Shown here: piece by piece, positions 43,569 through 52,455 of the stretch
Position numbering within the stretch: position 1 is the stretch's first letter
Layout of the letters: every line of letters begins with the position of its first letter
NCBI RefSeq assembly: GCF_001556045.1
Contig: NZ_LSIC01000219.1
Span: 11,003-75,002 of the forward strand
Reading direction: 5' to 3'
DNA length: 64,000 nucleotides
Origin: Bradyrhizobium sp. CCH5-F6
GTDB lineage: Bacteria; Pseudomonadota; Alphaproteobacteria; Rhizobiales; Xanthobacteraceae
The notes under the pieces: model-generated
What the model was told of the DNA's origin: nothing
Databases searched by the model: none
Seen by the model: the letters and a program-made list of their open reading frames with translations, nothing else
Position numbers and translations under genes: made by a program

Positions 43569-44525
43569 GTGAATGCTGTGCTTGAACTGATCGTTATATC
43601 GACACTGAACGGTCTGCTGTTCGGCATGCTGCTGTTCCTGCTGTCGAGCGGCTTGACCGTCATCTTCAGCATGATGGGCGTGCTGAACTTCGCCCATGCC
43701 AGCTTCTACATGCTCGGCGCCTTCTTCGGTTTCCAGCTCACCAAATGGATCGGCTTCTGGCCGGCGCTGCTGCTGGCGCCGCTGCTGGTCGGCGCGATCG
43801 GGATGGCGGTCGAGCGTTACGGCCTGCGCAACACGCACAAGCATGGCCATGTTGCGGAACTGCTCCTGACCTTCGGTCTCGCGTTCGTGATCGAGGAAAT
43901 CGTCGCGATGATGTGGGGCAGGAGCCCCGTCGATTATCGCGTGCCGGCGCTGCTCGACTTTCCGGCATTCACGATCTTCTCGACCAATTATCCGGCCTAC
44001 AAGATCTTCATGCTGGCCGTGTCGATCCTGATCTTCGTCGTGCTGCTGATCGTGCTCAAACGCACTCGGGTCGGCCTGATCGTGCAGGCTGCGCTGACGC
44101 ATCCCCACATGGTCGGGCATCTCGGCCACAACGTCGGGCGTATATTCATGCTGGTATTCGGCGTCGGCAGCGCGTTGGCGGGAATTGCCGGTGTGATCGC
44201 CGGCCCGGCCCTCGTGACGCAGTCCGATATGGCGGCGGCGCTGGGGCCGATTCTGTTCGTGGTTATCGTGTTCGGCGGCCTCGGCTCATTGCCGGGCGCC
44301 TTCATCGCCTCGCTCGTCATCGGCCTGGTGCAGACCTTTGCGGTCGCGCTGAATGGCTCGCTCGCCAGCGCCTTCGGTCCGCTCGATCCTGCGGCGGGGC
44401 CGTCCGTGCTCACCGACATCTGGAACGTCACGATCGCGCAGGTGGCGCCGATCGTGCCTTACCTGCTGCTGGTGATCATTCTGATCGTACGCCCCATGGG
44501 CCTGTTGGGGACGCGCGAATCATGA
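43569..44525 (+). CDS. livH: Branched-chain amino acid-type ABC permease (LivH-like)
   Basis: A 318-residue inner-membrane permease with eight or nine hydrophobic segments. The LivH signature NGLLFGMLLFLLSSGLTVIF then GVLNFAHASFYMLGAF is near the start, and the EAA-like loop GLIVQAALTHPHMVGHLGHN is in the middle. GTG 43569 is the start used; GTG 43578 has a better-spaced GAGG. It heterodimerises with the LivM-like protein. Its stop overlaps the next start (ATGA). Confidence 0.93.
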   Translation: MNAVLELIVISTLNGLLFGMLLFLLSSGLTVIFSMMGVLNFAHASFYMLGAFFGFQLTKWIGFWPALLLAPLLVGAIGMAVERYGLRNTHKHGHVAELLLTFGLAFVIEEIVAMMWGRSPVDYRVPALLDFPAFTIFSTNYPAYKIFMLAVSILIFVVLLIVLKRTRVGLIVQAALTHPHMVGHLGHNVGRIFMLVFGVGSALAGIAGVIAGPALVTQSDMAAALGPILFVVIVFGGLGSLPGAFIASLVIGLVQTFAVALNGSLASAFGPLDPAAGPSVLTDIWNVTIAQVAPIVPYLLLVIILIVRPMGLLGTRES

Positions 44526-45820
44526 ACGCCACGACGACTTCCACATCGAAGCTTGCAGGCACGTCCAGCGGCGACGGCCTGCGCTTCTACGGGATCTGGT
44601 TGGTCGGCATCGCTGCGCTGATCGTGCTGCCGATGATCTTCTCCTCCGGCGGCTCGCTTACGTCCTTCAGCCTGATCGGCATCGCGATCGTGTTCGCGCT
44701 GTCCTACAACATCTTGCTCGGTCAGACCGGGCTCCTGTCGTTCGGCCATGCGGTGCATTACGGTCTCGGCGGTTTCGCGGCCTGCCATGTGATGAATGCC
44801 GTGGTCTCGCACGGCTGGCCGGTCCCGCTGCCCTTCATCCCGTTGTTCGGCGGGCTTGGCGGTCTCGCTTTCGCAATGATCATCGGCTGGGTGATGACCA
44901 AGCGCGCCGGCACTGTGTTCTCGATGATCTCGCTGGGCATTGCCGAACTGGTGGCATCCTCCTCGCTGATCCTGCGTTCCGTGTTCGGAGGTGAATCCGG
45001 GATCTCGACCGACCGCACGGCTTTGCCGAAAATGTTCGGATGGACCTTCGGTCCGCAGCTTCAGGTCTATTACCTGATCGCGTTCTGGCTGGTGATATCT
45101 GCGATCGCCATGTACGCGCTCACCCGGACGCCGCTGGGGCGGATCAGCAATGCCGTTCGCGACAACCCCGAGCGCGTCCAGTTCATCGGCTATGATCCGC
45201 ACGTGGTGCGCTACATCGCCTTCTGCTTTGCCGGGTTCTTCGCCGGCGTGGCGGGCGGATTGGCGGCGATCAACTTCGAGATTGCCAATGCGGCCTATCT
45301 CGGCGCGATCCAGTCCGGCCTCGTGCTGTTCTCGACCTTCATCGGAGGTGTCGCCTTTTTCTTCGGCCCGATCCTCGGCGCGATCCTCGTGACATATCTG
45401 CAGCTTGGGCTGACCAGCGTCACCGGCGTGTGGCAGCTCTATTTCGGCATAATCTTCATCGGCATCGTGATGCTGTCGCCGGGCGGAATTGCCGGGCTGG
45501 TCATGATGCACCGGCCGCTGGCGCGTGCAGGAACTCTGCCGACCGTGCTGCCGTCCTATGTCGTCGCGGCCGTGCCGACCCTGGCGTTGGCTTGCGGCGT
45601 CATCCTGACGATCGAATCGATCGCCCGGGGGCATAGCGGCCAAAGGAACCCGATCAATCTTTTCGGCATCGCTTTCGATCCGGTCTCCCCGGTGACATGG
45701 GCGGTTGCGGCGGTTCTCATCGTCGGCGGCTTCTTCGTGGCGCGCCTGAGTTGGCGACGAGTCGCCGATGCTTGGGACCGCGCGGCGACGGTCGCGCGAG
45801 ACCGGGGGTATCTGGCATGA
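44522..45820 (+). CDS. livM: Branched-chain amino acid-type ABC permease (LivM-like)
   Basis: A 432-residue permease with about ten membrane segments. Family motifs include YNILLGQTGLLSFGHAVHYGLG and the EAA-like GRISNAVRDNPERVQFIGYDPH. It is longer than E. coli LivM at the C-terminus, with an additional hydrophobic segment (about 345-410) that is an unusual extension. ATG 44522 overlaps the stop of the previous gene, and its own stop overlaps the next start, a tightly coupled operon. Confidence 0.93.
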   Translation: MNATTTSTSKLAGTSSGDGLRFYGIWLVGIAALIVLPMIFSSGGSLTSFSLIGIAIVFALSYNILLGQTGLLSFGHAVHYGLGGFAACHVMNAVVSHGWPVPLPFIPLFGGLGGLAFAMIIGWVMTKRAGTVFSMISLGIAELVASSSLILRSVFGGESGISTDRTALPKMFGWTFGPQLQVYYLIAFWLVISAIAMYALTRTPLGRISNAVRDNPERVQFIGYDPHVVRYIAFCFAGFFAGVAGGLAAINFEIANAAYLGAIQSGLVLFSTFIGGVAFFFGPILGAILVTYLQLGLTSVTGVWQLYFGIIFIGIVMLSPGGIAGLVMMHRPLARAGTLPTVLPSYVVAAVPTLALACGVILTIESIARGHSGQRNPINLFGIAFDPVSPVTWAVAAVLIVGGFFVARLSWRRVADAWDRAATVARDRGYLA

Positions 45821-46566
45821 CGGCAGCCATCGAACTCCGCGCTGTCGAAAAGCGCTTTGGCAATGTTGGTATCATCCGCGACCTCAATCTCAGCGTCGCG
45901 CAAGGCGAGCGTCACGCCATCATCGGTCCGAACGGGGCCGGCAAATCGACGACGTTCAACTTGATCAGCGGCCACATCAGACCGAGCTCGGGCGAGGTGA
46001 GACTGAATGGCGATATGATCTCCGGCCTCAGGCCCTTCGAGATCAACAGGCGCGGCTTGTCGCGGTCGTTCCAGGTGACCAACGTGTTCTCGCGCATGTC
46101 GGTCTGGGAGAACGTACGTTGTGCCGTGCTGTGGGCCACGGGGCATCGTTACGCCTTCTGGAAGAACGTCGACAGCCTGCCTGAGGTGCGCGAGCGTACC
46201 GCTCAGATACTCGACGATATCCATCTCACGCACCGGCGCGATGTTCCGGCGGGCTTGTTGACCTACGCAGAACAGCGTGAGCTTGAGATCGGTATCACCA
46301 TCGCCGGCGGCGCCAGCGTCGTGTTGCTGGACGAGCCGACCGCCGGCATGAGCCATGCCGAAACCGAGCGTGCGGTGTCGCTGATCCGGCGGCTGACGGA
46401 AGGCAAGACCCTCGTCATCGTCGAGCACGACATGAGCGTCGTGTTCGGCCTGGCAGATCGCATTTCCGTGCTGGTCTACGGCCACATCATCGCCTCGGGC
46501 ACGCCGGAAGAGATCCGGCGCGATCCGAAGGTCAAGGAAGCCTATCTCGGCGAGGAAGCCCACTGA
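45817..46566 (+). CDS. livG: ABC transporter ATP-binding protein (LivG-like)
   Basis: A 249-residue ATPase. Walker A GPNGAGKST (37-45), a signature variant LTYAEQRELE in place of LSYGEQ, Walker B VVLLDEPTAGM, and the H-loop VEHDMSVVF. The LivG-specific C-terminal IRRDPKVKEAYLGEE motif is present. It pairs with the LivF-like ATPase. ATG 45817 overlaps the permease stop; its stop shares a base with the next start. Confidence 0.94.
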   Translation: MTAAIELRAVEKRFGNVGIIRDLNLSVAQGERHAIIGPNGAGKSTTFNLISGHIRPSSGEVRLNGDMISGLRPFEINRRGLSRSFQVTNVFSRMSVWENVRCAVLWATGHRYAFWKNVDSLPEVRERTAQILDDIHLTHRRDVPAGLLTYAEQRELEIGITIAGGASVVLLDEPTAGMSHAETERAVSLIRRLTEGKTLVIVEHDMSVVFGLADRISVLVYGHIIASGTPEEIRRDPKVKEAYLGEEAH

Positions 46567-47261
46567 TGCTCGAGGTCAGGGATCTGCACGCCTACTACGG
46601 CAAGAGCCACATTCTCCAGGGCGTCGACCTCGATGTGGCCGCGGGCGAAGTTGTGAGCCTGCTCGGCCGCAATGGTGTCGGGCGTTCAACCACGGTCAAG
46701 GCGATCATGGGTGAGGTTGCTCCGCAGGGTACGGTCCGCTTCAAAGGCAAGGACATTGCCGGACTGCCGAGCTACAGGATTGCGCGCCTCGGTCTCGGCT
46801 ATGTGCCGGAGCATCGGGACATCTTTCCAAGTCTGACGGTTCGCCAGAATCTGCTCCTTGGCATCAAGGATACGCGACGTCCCGGCAAATGGCAGCTTCA
46901 GGACATGCTCGACATGTTTCCCAATCTTGCCGCGCGGGCCGACACGCCTGCAGGGGTGCTGTCAGGCGGCGAGAAGCAGATGCTCACGACCTGCCGGACC
47001 CTGATGGGCGACCCCGATCTCATCATGATCGATGAGCCGACCGAAGGTCTTGCCCCGCTGATCGTACAGCAGGTCGGCGATCTCATAGCCCGCATCGCGC
47101 AAGCCGGAGTCGCGATCCTCCTCGTCGAGCAGAAGCTGTCGATCGCGATGAAGATCTCCAACCGCGTCTACGTCATGGGACACGGTCGTGTGGTTTTCGA
47201 AGGTACGCCGGAGGAACTGAAGTCGAACGGTGACATTCGCGCGCAGTGGCTGGAAGTGTGA
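46566..47261 (+). CDS. livF: ABC transporter ATP-binding protein (LivF-like) with Arg in Walker A
   Basis: A 231-residue ATPase of the LivF group. The Walker A motif reads GRNGVGRST (34-42): the catalytic lysine is Arg40 (codon CGT). Other motifs are normal: signature LSGGEKQML, Walker B IMIDEPTEGL, and the His-loop position, where LivF has VEQ. The substitution would be expected to weaken ATP hydrolysis unless compensated, and this site may be degenerate with LivG doing the work. I recall such Arg variants in other LivF proteins, so it is probably natural rather than an error. Confidence 0.9.
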   Translation: MLEVRDLHAYYGKSHILQGVDLDVAAGEVVSLLGRNGVGRSTTVKAIMGEVAPQGTVRFKGKDIAGLPSYRIARLGLGYVPEHRDIFPSLTVRQNLLLGIKDTRRPGKWQLQDMLDMFPNLAARADTPAGVLSGGEKQMLTTCRTLMGDPDLIMIDEPTEGLAPLIVQQVGDLIARIAQAGVAILLVEQKLSIAMKISNRVYVMGHGRVVFEGTPEELKSNGDIRAQWLEV

Positions 47262-47410
47262 GGCGGGGGCGCATCCGCCGGGCAGTGTGCAGGGTAGAGC
47301 TGTTGGCTTAAGCGGGTGTACTCACGACGTCCGCCTTGCTCCGTCGTAGGGAACCTTCACCCCACGCATGAGTTGGCCGGTCGGGCAGGGCGAAAGTCAC
47401 GAGGCCGACC

Positions 47411-47863
47411 GTGCAAGATAACGTGCGCGTGCGTTCCACCGCGCAGATCGCAGGCCATCCGATCCATCCGATGCTGGTGCCGATCCCGATCGCGTGCTTC
47501 CTCGGGGCGCTGTCGACCGATATCGCCTATGTCGCGAGCGCCGAGATCATGTGGGCGGATTTTTCCGCCTGGCTTCTGGTGGTCGGCGTCGCCTTCGGTG
47601 TGCTCGCCGCCATCGCGGGCCTGACCGATTTCCTCGGCAATCGCCTGGTGCGGGCGCAGCCGCCGGCTTGGCCGCATTTGATCGGCAACACAGTGGCGCT
47701 GATCCTCGCGATCTTCAACACGATGATTCACATGCGCGACGGCTGGACCTCGGTGTGGCCGGCCGGGCTCGTGCTTTCGGCGATCACCGTGCTGATCCTG
47801 CCCGTCACGGGCTGGCTCGGCTGGGCCCTGGTTTATCGCCACGGCGTGGGAGTTGCACGATGA
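47411..47863 (+). CDS. DUF2231 membrane protein
   Basis: A 150-residue protein with four hydrophobic helices (about 22-40, 47-72, 86-107 and 117-143). The family motif [17 protein letters not shown] near the N-terminus is clear. DUF2231 proteins often accompany dehydrogenases or heme proteins and may anchor or pass electrons; His residues are present but ligation is not proven. GTG 47411 is the start. Its stop overlaps the start of the sugar dehydrogenase gene, so the two are translationally coupled. Confidence 0.85.
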   Translation: MQDNVRVRSTAQIAGHPIHPMLVPIPIACFLGALSTDIAYVASAEIMWADFSAWLLVVGVAFGVLAAIAGLTDFLGNRLVRAQPPAWPHLIGNTVALILAIFNTMIHMRDGWTSVWPAGLVLSAITVLILPVTGWLGWALVYRHGVGVAR

Positions 47864-49194
47864 AGTCTTCGATCGCCCGCACGCTGTTGTGCACGTCGCT
47901 GTTGGGGCTTGCCGGCTGCAATGACGGCAGCGGCGACCCCAAAGCACAATTGGGTCCCAACCCGACGATCCCGGACATCCAGCAATATCTGCTGCCGCCG
48001 ATCAACATCGCTCGTATCGTGGGCTGGAAGAAGGACGAGACGCCGACGGTTGCGCAGGGCTTGCAGGTCAAGGCTTTTGCCACGGGCTTGCAGCACCCGC
48101 GCTCGCTCTACGTCCTTCCCAACGGCGACGTGCTGGTGGTGGAATCAAAGGCGCCGAAGCGCGCACCGGTCAAGCGGCCGAAAGAGCTGGTAATGGCCGT
48201 CGTCATGTCATGGTCGTCCTCCGGCGGCGACACCGGGCCGGGCAACCGCATCACCCTGCTGCGGGACGGCAACGGCGACGGCGTGCCGGAGACGCAAAGC
48301 GTCTTCCTCGAGCATCTCAACTCGCCGTTTGGTGTCGCGCTGGTCGGCAACGATCTCTATGTCGCCAACGCCGATGCGATCGTCAGATATCCCTACTCCG
48401 AAGGGGATACGAAGGTTACTGCGCCGGGCACGGTGCTGACGCCGCTGCCGGGCGGTCCGATCAACCATCACTGGACCAAGAGCCTGGTCGCGAGCCCCGA
48501 CGGCTCGAAGCTCTATGCCGGCGTCGGCTCCAACAGCAACGTCGCCGAGAACGGAATGGAGGCCGAGCATAACCGTGCCGCCATCCTGGAGATCGACCGT
48601 GCCAGCGGCCGCTGGCGCGTGTTCGCGAGCGGCCTGCGCAATCCCAATGGCCTCAGCTTCGAGCCGCAGACCGGCGCGCTGTGGACGGTGGTGAACGAGC
48701 GCGACGAGCTGGGGCCTGATCTCGTCCCCGATTACATGACCTCGGTGAATGAGGGCGGCTTCTACGGCTGGCCCTACAGCTATTGGGGCCAGCACGTCGA
48801 TCCCCGCGTCAAGCCGGAGCGGCCGGATCTGGTCGCCAAGGCGATCGTGCCGGACTACGCCCTGAGCTCGCATGTCGCCCCGCTCGGTCTGGCCTTCAAC
48901 ACCGGCACCAGTCTGCCGGCTGCCTATCGCGGCGGCGCCTTCGTCGGCGAGCACGGCAGTTGGAACAGGCATGTGCTGAACGGCTACAAGGTCGTGTTCG
49001 TCCCGTTCAAGGAGGGCAAGCCCAGCGGGCGGGCGCAGGACGTCGTGACCGGTTTTCTCAACGACGACAACCAGGCCCGTGGCCGTCCTGTCGGTGTCGC
49101 CATCGACAAGACCGGCGCGCTGCTGGTTGCCGACGACGGCGGCAACACGGTCTGGCGGGTGAGCGCGGCGCATCCGCAGCTGACGCAACGTTAA
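47860..49194 (+). CDS. PQQ-type soluble sugar (glucose/sorbosone) dehydrogenase-like lipoprotein
   Basis: A 444-residue protein with a type II signal peptide; the lipobox LAGC puts the lipid-Cys near residue 20. The beta-propeller resembles the GSDH/sorbosone dehydrogenase family: [41 protein letters not shown] and HVAPLGLAF with the Gly/His that face the cofactor. It is likely periplasmic and may use PQQ. It is coupled to the DUF2231 membrane gene, which could be its membrane partner. The substrate is unknown. Confidence 0.88.
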   Translation: MKSSIARTLLCTSLLGLAGCNDGSGDPKAQLGPNPTIPDIQQYLLPPINIARIVGWKKDETPTVAQGLQVKAFATGLQHPRSLYVLPNGDVLVVESKAPKRAPVKRPKELVMAVVMSWSSSGGDTGPGNRITLLRDGNGDGVPETQSVFLEHLNSPFGVALVGNDLYVANADAIVRYPYSEGDTKVTAPGTVLTPLPGGPINHHWTKSLVASPDGSKLYAGVGSNSNVAENGMEAEHNRAAILEIDRASGRWRVFASGLRNPNGLSFEPQTGALWTVVNERDELGPDLVPDYMTSVNEGGFYGWPYSYWGQHVDPRVKPERPDLVAKAIVPDYALSSHVAPLGLAFNTGTSLPAAYRGGAFVGEHGSWNRHVLNGYKVVFVPFKEGKPSGRAQDVVTGFLNDDNQARGRPVGVAIDKTGALLVADDGGNTVWRVSAAHPQLTQR

Positions 49195-49252
49195 GCTCGA
49201 TACCGCGTTGAGAGGTCAGAATATCTCAAAACGCCAAGCCAGGAGGAGGACA

Positions 49253-49456
49253 ATGGGTCTCGCTCAATACGCCATCGTGCCGGTGCAGGACGAATGGGGC
49301 GTGCTGCATGACGGCGACGTCAAGAGCAGATACGCGACCAAGGAAGCCGCTTTCGAGTCGGCAGTGGCCGCGGCATCCCTGGCCCTTCGCGAGGGACATG
49401 AAGTCCATGTCAGCGTGCCCGGCCGCGAAGCCGGCGACAATGCGCTGGGTGTGTAG
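49253..49456 (+). CDS. Small DUF2188-like protein
   Basis: A 67-residue protein from ATG 49253, with GGAGGAGG immediately upstream. It has a short beta hairpin followed by an alpha helix (TKEAAFESAVAAASLALREG) and a terminal strand VHVSVPGRE, the layout of DUF2188-type proteins. Function unknown, possibly stress-related. An alternative upstream start at 49208 adds basic residues with no ribosome-binding site. Confidence 0.65.
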   Translation: MGLAQYAIVPVQDEWGVLHDGDVKSRYATKEAAFESAVAAASLALREGHEVHVSVPGREAGDNALGV

Positions 49457-49494
49457 CTTGCCGCAGACATGGCATTCGGGCGAAGGAGGCCGCG

Positions 49495-49665
49495 ATGACC
49501 AGGCCCCGTGAGCAGAACGCCGTCGAGCCGCGCCGGTCCGAGGACGACATCCAGCGCGATCAGCTCGGGCCGCGTGGCGTGCCCGGATCACCCGACCCAG
49601 CCAGGGTGACGCCGCAACGCGACAAGAAGACGCCGAAGCCTATTGACCCCGGCCACACCTCCTGA
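49495..49665 (+). CDS. Very small Pro/Arg-rich protein
   Basis: A 56-residue reading frame from ATG 49495 to TGA 49665 with a near-perfect AAGGAGG five bases before the start. The sequence is polar and charged (MTRPREQNAVEPRRSEDD...), with no hydrophobic core, so it is probably disordered. It follows the preceding small gene by 38 bases. Similar small proteins exist in Bradyrhizobium as hypothetical entries, from memory. Confidence 0.6.
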   Translation: MTRPREQNAVEPRRSEDDIQRDQLGPRGVPGSPDPARVTPQRDKKTPKPIDPGHTS

Positions 49666-49785
49666 CATCCGCCCTGCGGCTGGCGCCGCGGTGCCATTCG
49701 GAACCGACATTCCCGCTTGTCCGATCCACCGGGTATGACGTGTTGACGGGCGCAATCTGCCCCTGTCAGGCAGGTGGCGTCTGGA

Positions 49786-51009
49786 ATGCGGTTTCTGAAA
49801 TCTGACAGCGGGATGATCGGCGTCCTGCTGGTTCTCGCGATCACCCAGCTCATCGGATGGGCTACGATCACTCTCCCGGCCGTCGTCGGCCGCGACCTTG
49901 CGGCCGATCTCGGCCTGAGCCTGCCGGCGGTGTTCGCGGGCAGTTCGGTGTTTTATGTCACCATGGGCCTTTGCGCGCCCTGGCTCGGCAAGGCTTTTGC
50001 GCGGCACGGTGCACGCAAGGTGATGATGGTGGGCACGGTTGTTACGGTGCCGGGCTACATCGTCCTGTCCTTCGCGCATGAGCCGCTACTGTATTTTGCC
50101 GGCTGGGTCATTCTCGGCATGGGCGGCAGCGCCGCGCTGTCGACCGGCGCCTACATCATGCTCAACGAGATTGCCGGGCGGCAGGCCAAGAGTGCCATCG
50201 GTGCCTTGATGCTGGTGTCGGGCCTGTCCAGCAGCATTTTCTGGCCGACCACCTCGTTTCTCAGCGGTCATTTCGGCTGGCGCACCACGTGCCTCGCTTA
50301 TGCGGCGATGCTGATGCTGATCTCGCTGCCGCTGTTGGCCTTCGGCGCGCCGCGGCGGCGTGCGCCAAAGGAAGAGGCCGCTGTGGCAGCTGCGGCAGCC
50401 CAGCCTTCCAAACCGTCCAAGGCGTCCGCGCTGCCGCGAAGCACGTTCAACCTCGTGGTCTGCGCGATCACGCTCAACGCCTTCGTCCAGTTCGGCCTCG
50501 GCGCCATCCTGATCGAGCTGTTGCGGGCCGAGGGTCTGTCGCCGGCACAGGCGATCGCGTTCGGCTCGATGCTGGGCGTGATCCAGGTCAGCGCTCGTGG
50601 GCTGGATTTTCTCGGCGGCGGGCGGTGGGACGGGATCACGACCGGGCTCGTCGCTGGCACGGCACTCCCGGTCGCCATGCTGCTGTTGATGACGAGCGAA
50701 GGCGCGACCTGGGCGGTCGCGGTCTTCATCCTGCTCTATGGCGCCGGGAGCGGGGCCATGGCGGTGGCGCGGGCAACGATCCCGCTCGTGTTTTACGACC
50801 AGGCCGAGTTCGCCAAGGCGATGTCGATGATCGCGCTGCCGCTCAACCTGGCCTCGGCGATCTCGCCGCCGCTGCTGGCCGGCCTGCTCACCCAGTTCGG
50901 CAGCCGCGGCGCGCTGGGTCTTACGCTTGTGTTCTCCTGTGCGACGGTGCTGATCCTGGTCCTGCTCGGCCGCCGGCGGCCGCAAGTCGCGGCGGCGGCT
51001 GCGACCTAG
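49786..51009 (+). CDS. MFS transporter
   Basis: A 407-residue 12-TM major facilitator. The first half has GWATITLPAVVGRDLAADLGLS and an MFS-type loop GKAFARHGARKVMMVG, with a central hydrophilic linker at about 200-225 rich in Ala/Lys/Pro. The layout resembles oxalate/formate-antiporter-like or sugar-phosphate-type carriers; substrate unknown. ATG 49786 is the start. Confidence 0.88.
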   Translation: MRFLKSDSGMIGVLLVLAITQLIGWATITLPAVVGRDLAADLGLSLPAVFAGSSVFYVTMGLCAPWLGKAFARHGARKVMMVGTVVTVPGYIVLSFAHEPLLYFAGWVILGMGGSAALSTGAYIMLNEIAGRQAKSAIGALMLVSGLSSSIFWPTTSFLSGHFGWRTTCLAYAAMLMLISLPLLAFGAPRRRAPKEEAAVAAAAAQPSKPSKASALPRSTFNLVVCAITLNAFVQFGLGAILIELLRAEGLSPAQAIAFGSMLGVIQVSARGLDFLGGGRWDGITTGLVAGTALPVAMLLLMTSEGATWAVAVFILLYGAGSGAMAVARATIPLVFYDQAEFAKAMSMIALPLNLASAISPPLLAGLLTQFGSRGALGLTLVFSCATVLILVLLGRRRPQVAAAAAT

Positions 51010-51187
51010 CCCCCATCGCAATATTCACGGCGCGGAATTTCGCTGTCGCGGACAACCAAGTCACCGGAGTGGGGATGGCCGTATGCCCAGAGTGCAGTGC
51101 TCAGCACAGCAAGATAGTGTATCCGCAGGAGGCGCGGCCTGCGAATTATTCGCCGCGCCAAGATCCAGTTCCCCGGAGGAAATCGAC

Positions 51188-52417
51188 ATGTCGGCCTTGC
51201 CGCTCTCAGGCATCAAGATCCTTGACCTTACCCGCGTGCTTGCCGGGCCACTGTCGGCCCAGATGCTGGGCGATCTTGGCGCTGACGTGATCAAGATCGA
51301 GCGGCCGGGCACCGGCGACGACGCCCGCGCCTTCGGACCGCCTTACCTGAACGACCCCGAAGGCAAGGCCAACAACAACAATTCGTTCTATCTCTGCGCC
51401 AACCGCAACAAGAAGTCGGTCACGGTCAACATCGCCAAGCCGGAGGGGCAGGCGATTGTCCGCGAGCTCGCCAAGGACGTCGACGTCTTCATGGAGAACT
51501 ACAAGGTCGGCGATCTCAAGCGCTACGGCCTCGACTACGACTCCATCAAGGCCATCAATCCGAAGATCATCTATTGCTCGGTGACCGGCTTCGGCCAGAC
51601 CGGGCCCTATGCGCCGCGTGCCGGCTATGACGCCATCCTCCAGGCCATGGGCGGGCTGATGAGCGTGACCGGCCATATGGACGGCGAGCCCGGCGAGGGC
51701 CCGATGAAGGTCGGGCCCTCCATCGTCGACTACATGACGGGCATGAACACCTCGATTGCGATCCTGTCGGCGCTCTACCATCGCGACGCCAATGGCGGCG
51801 AGGGGCAGCGCCTCGACGTCTGCCTGCTCGACACTGTGATCGCCTCGCTCAGCCACTGGCTCCAGATCTTCCTCGTCAACGGCAAGACCCCGCCGCGCCG
51901 CGGCACCTGGGGCAATGGCGGCATGCCCGCCGGCGTCTTCCGCTGCACCGACGGCGAACTGATGCTGGTGGTCGGCAATGACGGCCAGTTCCAGCGCACC
52001 TGCGCCGTGCTCGGCGCGCCCGAACTCGCGACCGATCCGCGTTTCCTCAAGAACAACGACCGCGTCGTTCACGGCAAGGAGATCATGGCGATCTTCGCCG
52101 GGCTGTTCCTGAAGCAGCCGGTGGCCTACTGGCTGGAGAAGCTGGAGGAGGCGGGGGTGCCGTCCGGGCCGATCAACAATTTCGAGCAGGTCTTCGCCGA
52201 TCCCCACGTGCAGGCGCGCGGCATGCGGGTGAAGACGAAGCACAAGTTCGAGCCGGAGCTGTCGCTGATCCGCAACGCGTTGACCTTCTCAGGCACGCCG
52301 ATCGAGACCTACCGCGCCCCGCCGCTGCTCGGCGAGCACACGGAGGAGGTTCTTGGGGCCAGCCTCGGTTACGATGCGCAGAAGATCGAGGCGCTGAGAA
52401 AGCAGGGGATCATCTGA
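51188..52417 (+). CDS. Class III (CaiB/BaiF) CoA transferase
   Basis: A 409-residue family III CoA transferase. The N-terminal motif ILDLTRVLAGPLSAQMLGDLGADVIKIE is diagnostic, and Asp181 in VDYMTGMN aligns with the catalytic Asp169 of formyl-CoA transferase. TGFGQTGPYA is also conserved. It activates a carboxylate by exchange with an acyl-CoA; substrate unknown (formate, carnitine, succinate-type acceptors are family options). GGAGG lies 8 bases before ATG 51188. A hairpin at 52432-52452 ends the transcript. Confidence 0.93.
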   Translation: MSALPLSGIKILDLTRVLAGPLSAQMLGDLGADVIKIERPGTGDDARAFGPPYLNDPEGKANNNNSFYLCANRNKKSVTVNIAKPEGQAIVRELAKDVDVFMENYKVGDLKRYGLDYDSIKAINPKIIYCSVTGFGQTGPYAPRAGYDAILQAMGGLMSVTGHMDGEPGEGPMKVGPSIVDYMTGMNTSIAILSALYHRDANGGEGQRLDVCLLDTVIASLSHWLQIFLVNGKTPPRRGTWGNGGMPAGVFRCTDGELMLVVGNDGQFQRTCAVLGAPELATDPRFLKNNDRVVHGKEIMAIFAGLFLKQPVAYWLEKLEEAGVPSGPINNFEQVFADPHVQARGMRVKTKHKFEPELSLIRNALTFSGTPIETYRAPPLLGEHTEEVLGASLGYDAQKIEALRKQGII

Positions 52418-52431
52418 GACGTCCGAACGCG

Positions 52432-52452
52432 CGCGCCGGGTTGCCCGGCGCG
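52432..52452. terminator. Bidirectional hairpin between CoA transferase and autotransporter genes
   Basis: CGCGCCGGG (52432-52440) pairs perfectly with CCCGGCGCG (52444-52452) around TTG, in the 38-base gap between two convergent genes. No T run, so it may be a factor-dependent or stability hairpin. Confidence 0.6.
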
Positions 52453-52455
52453 GCG

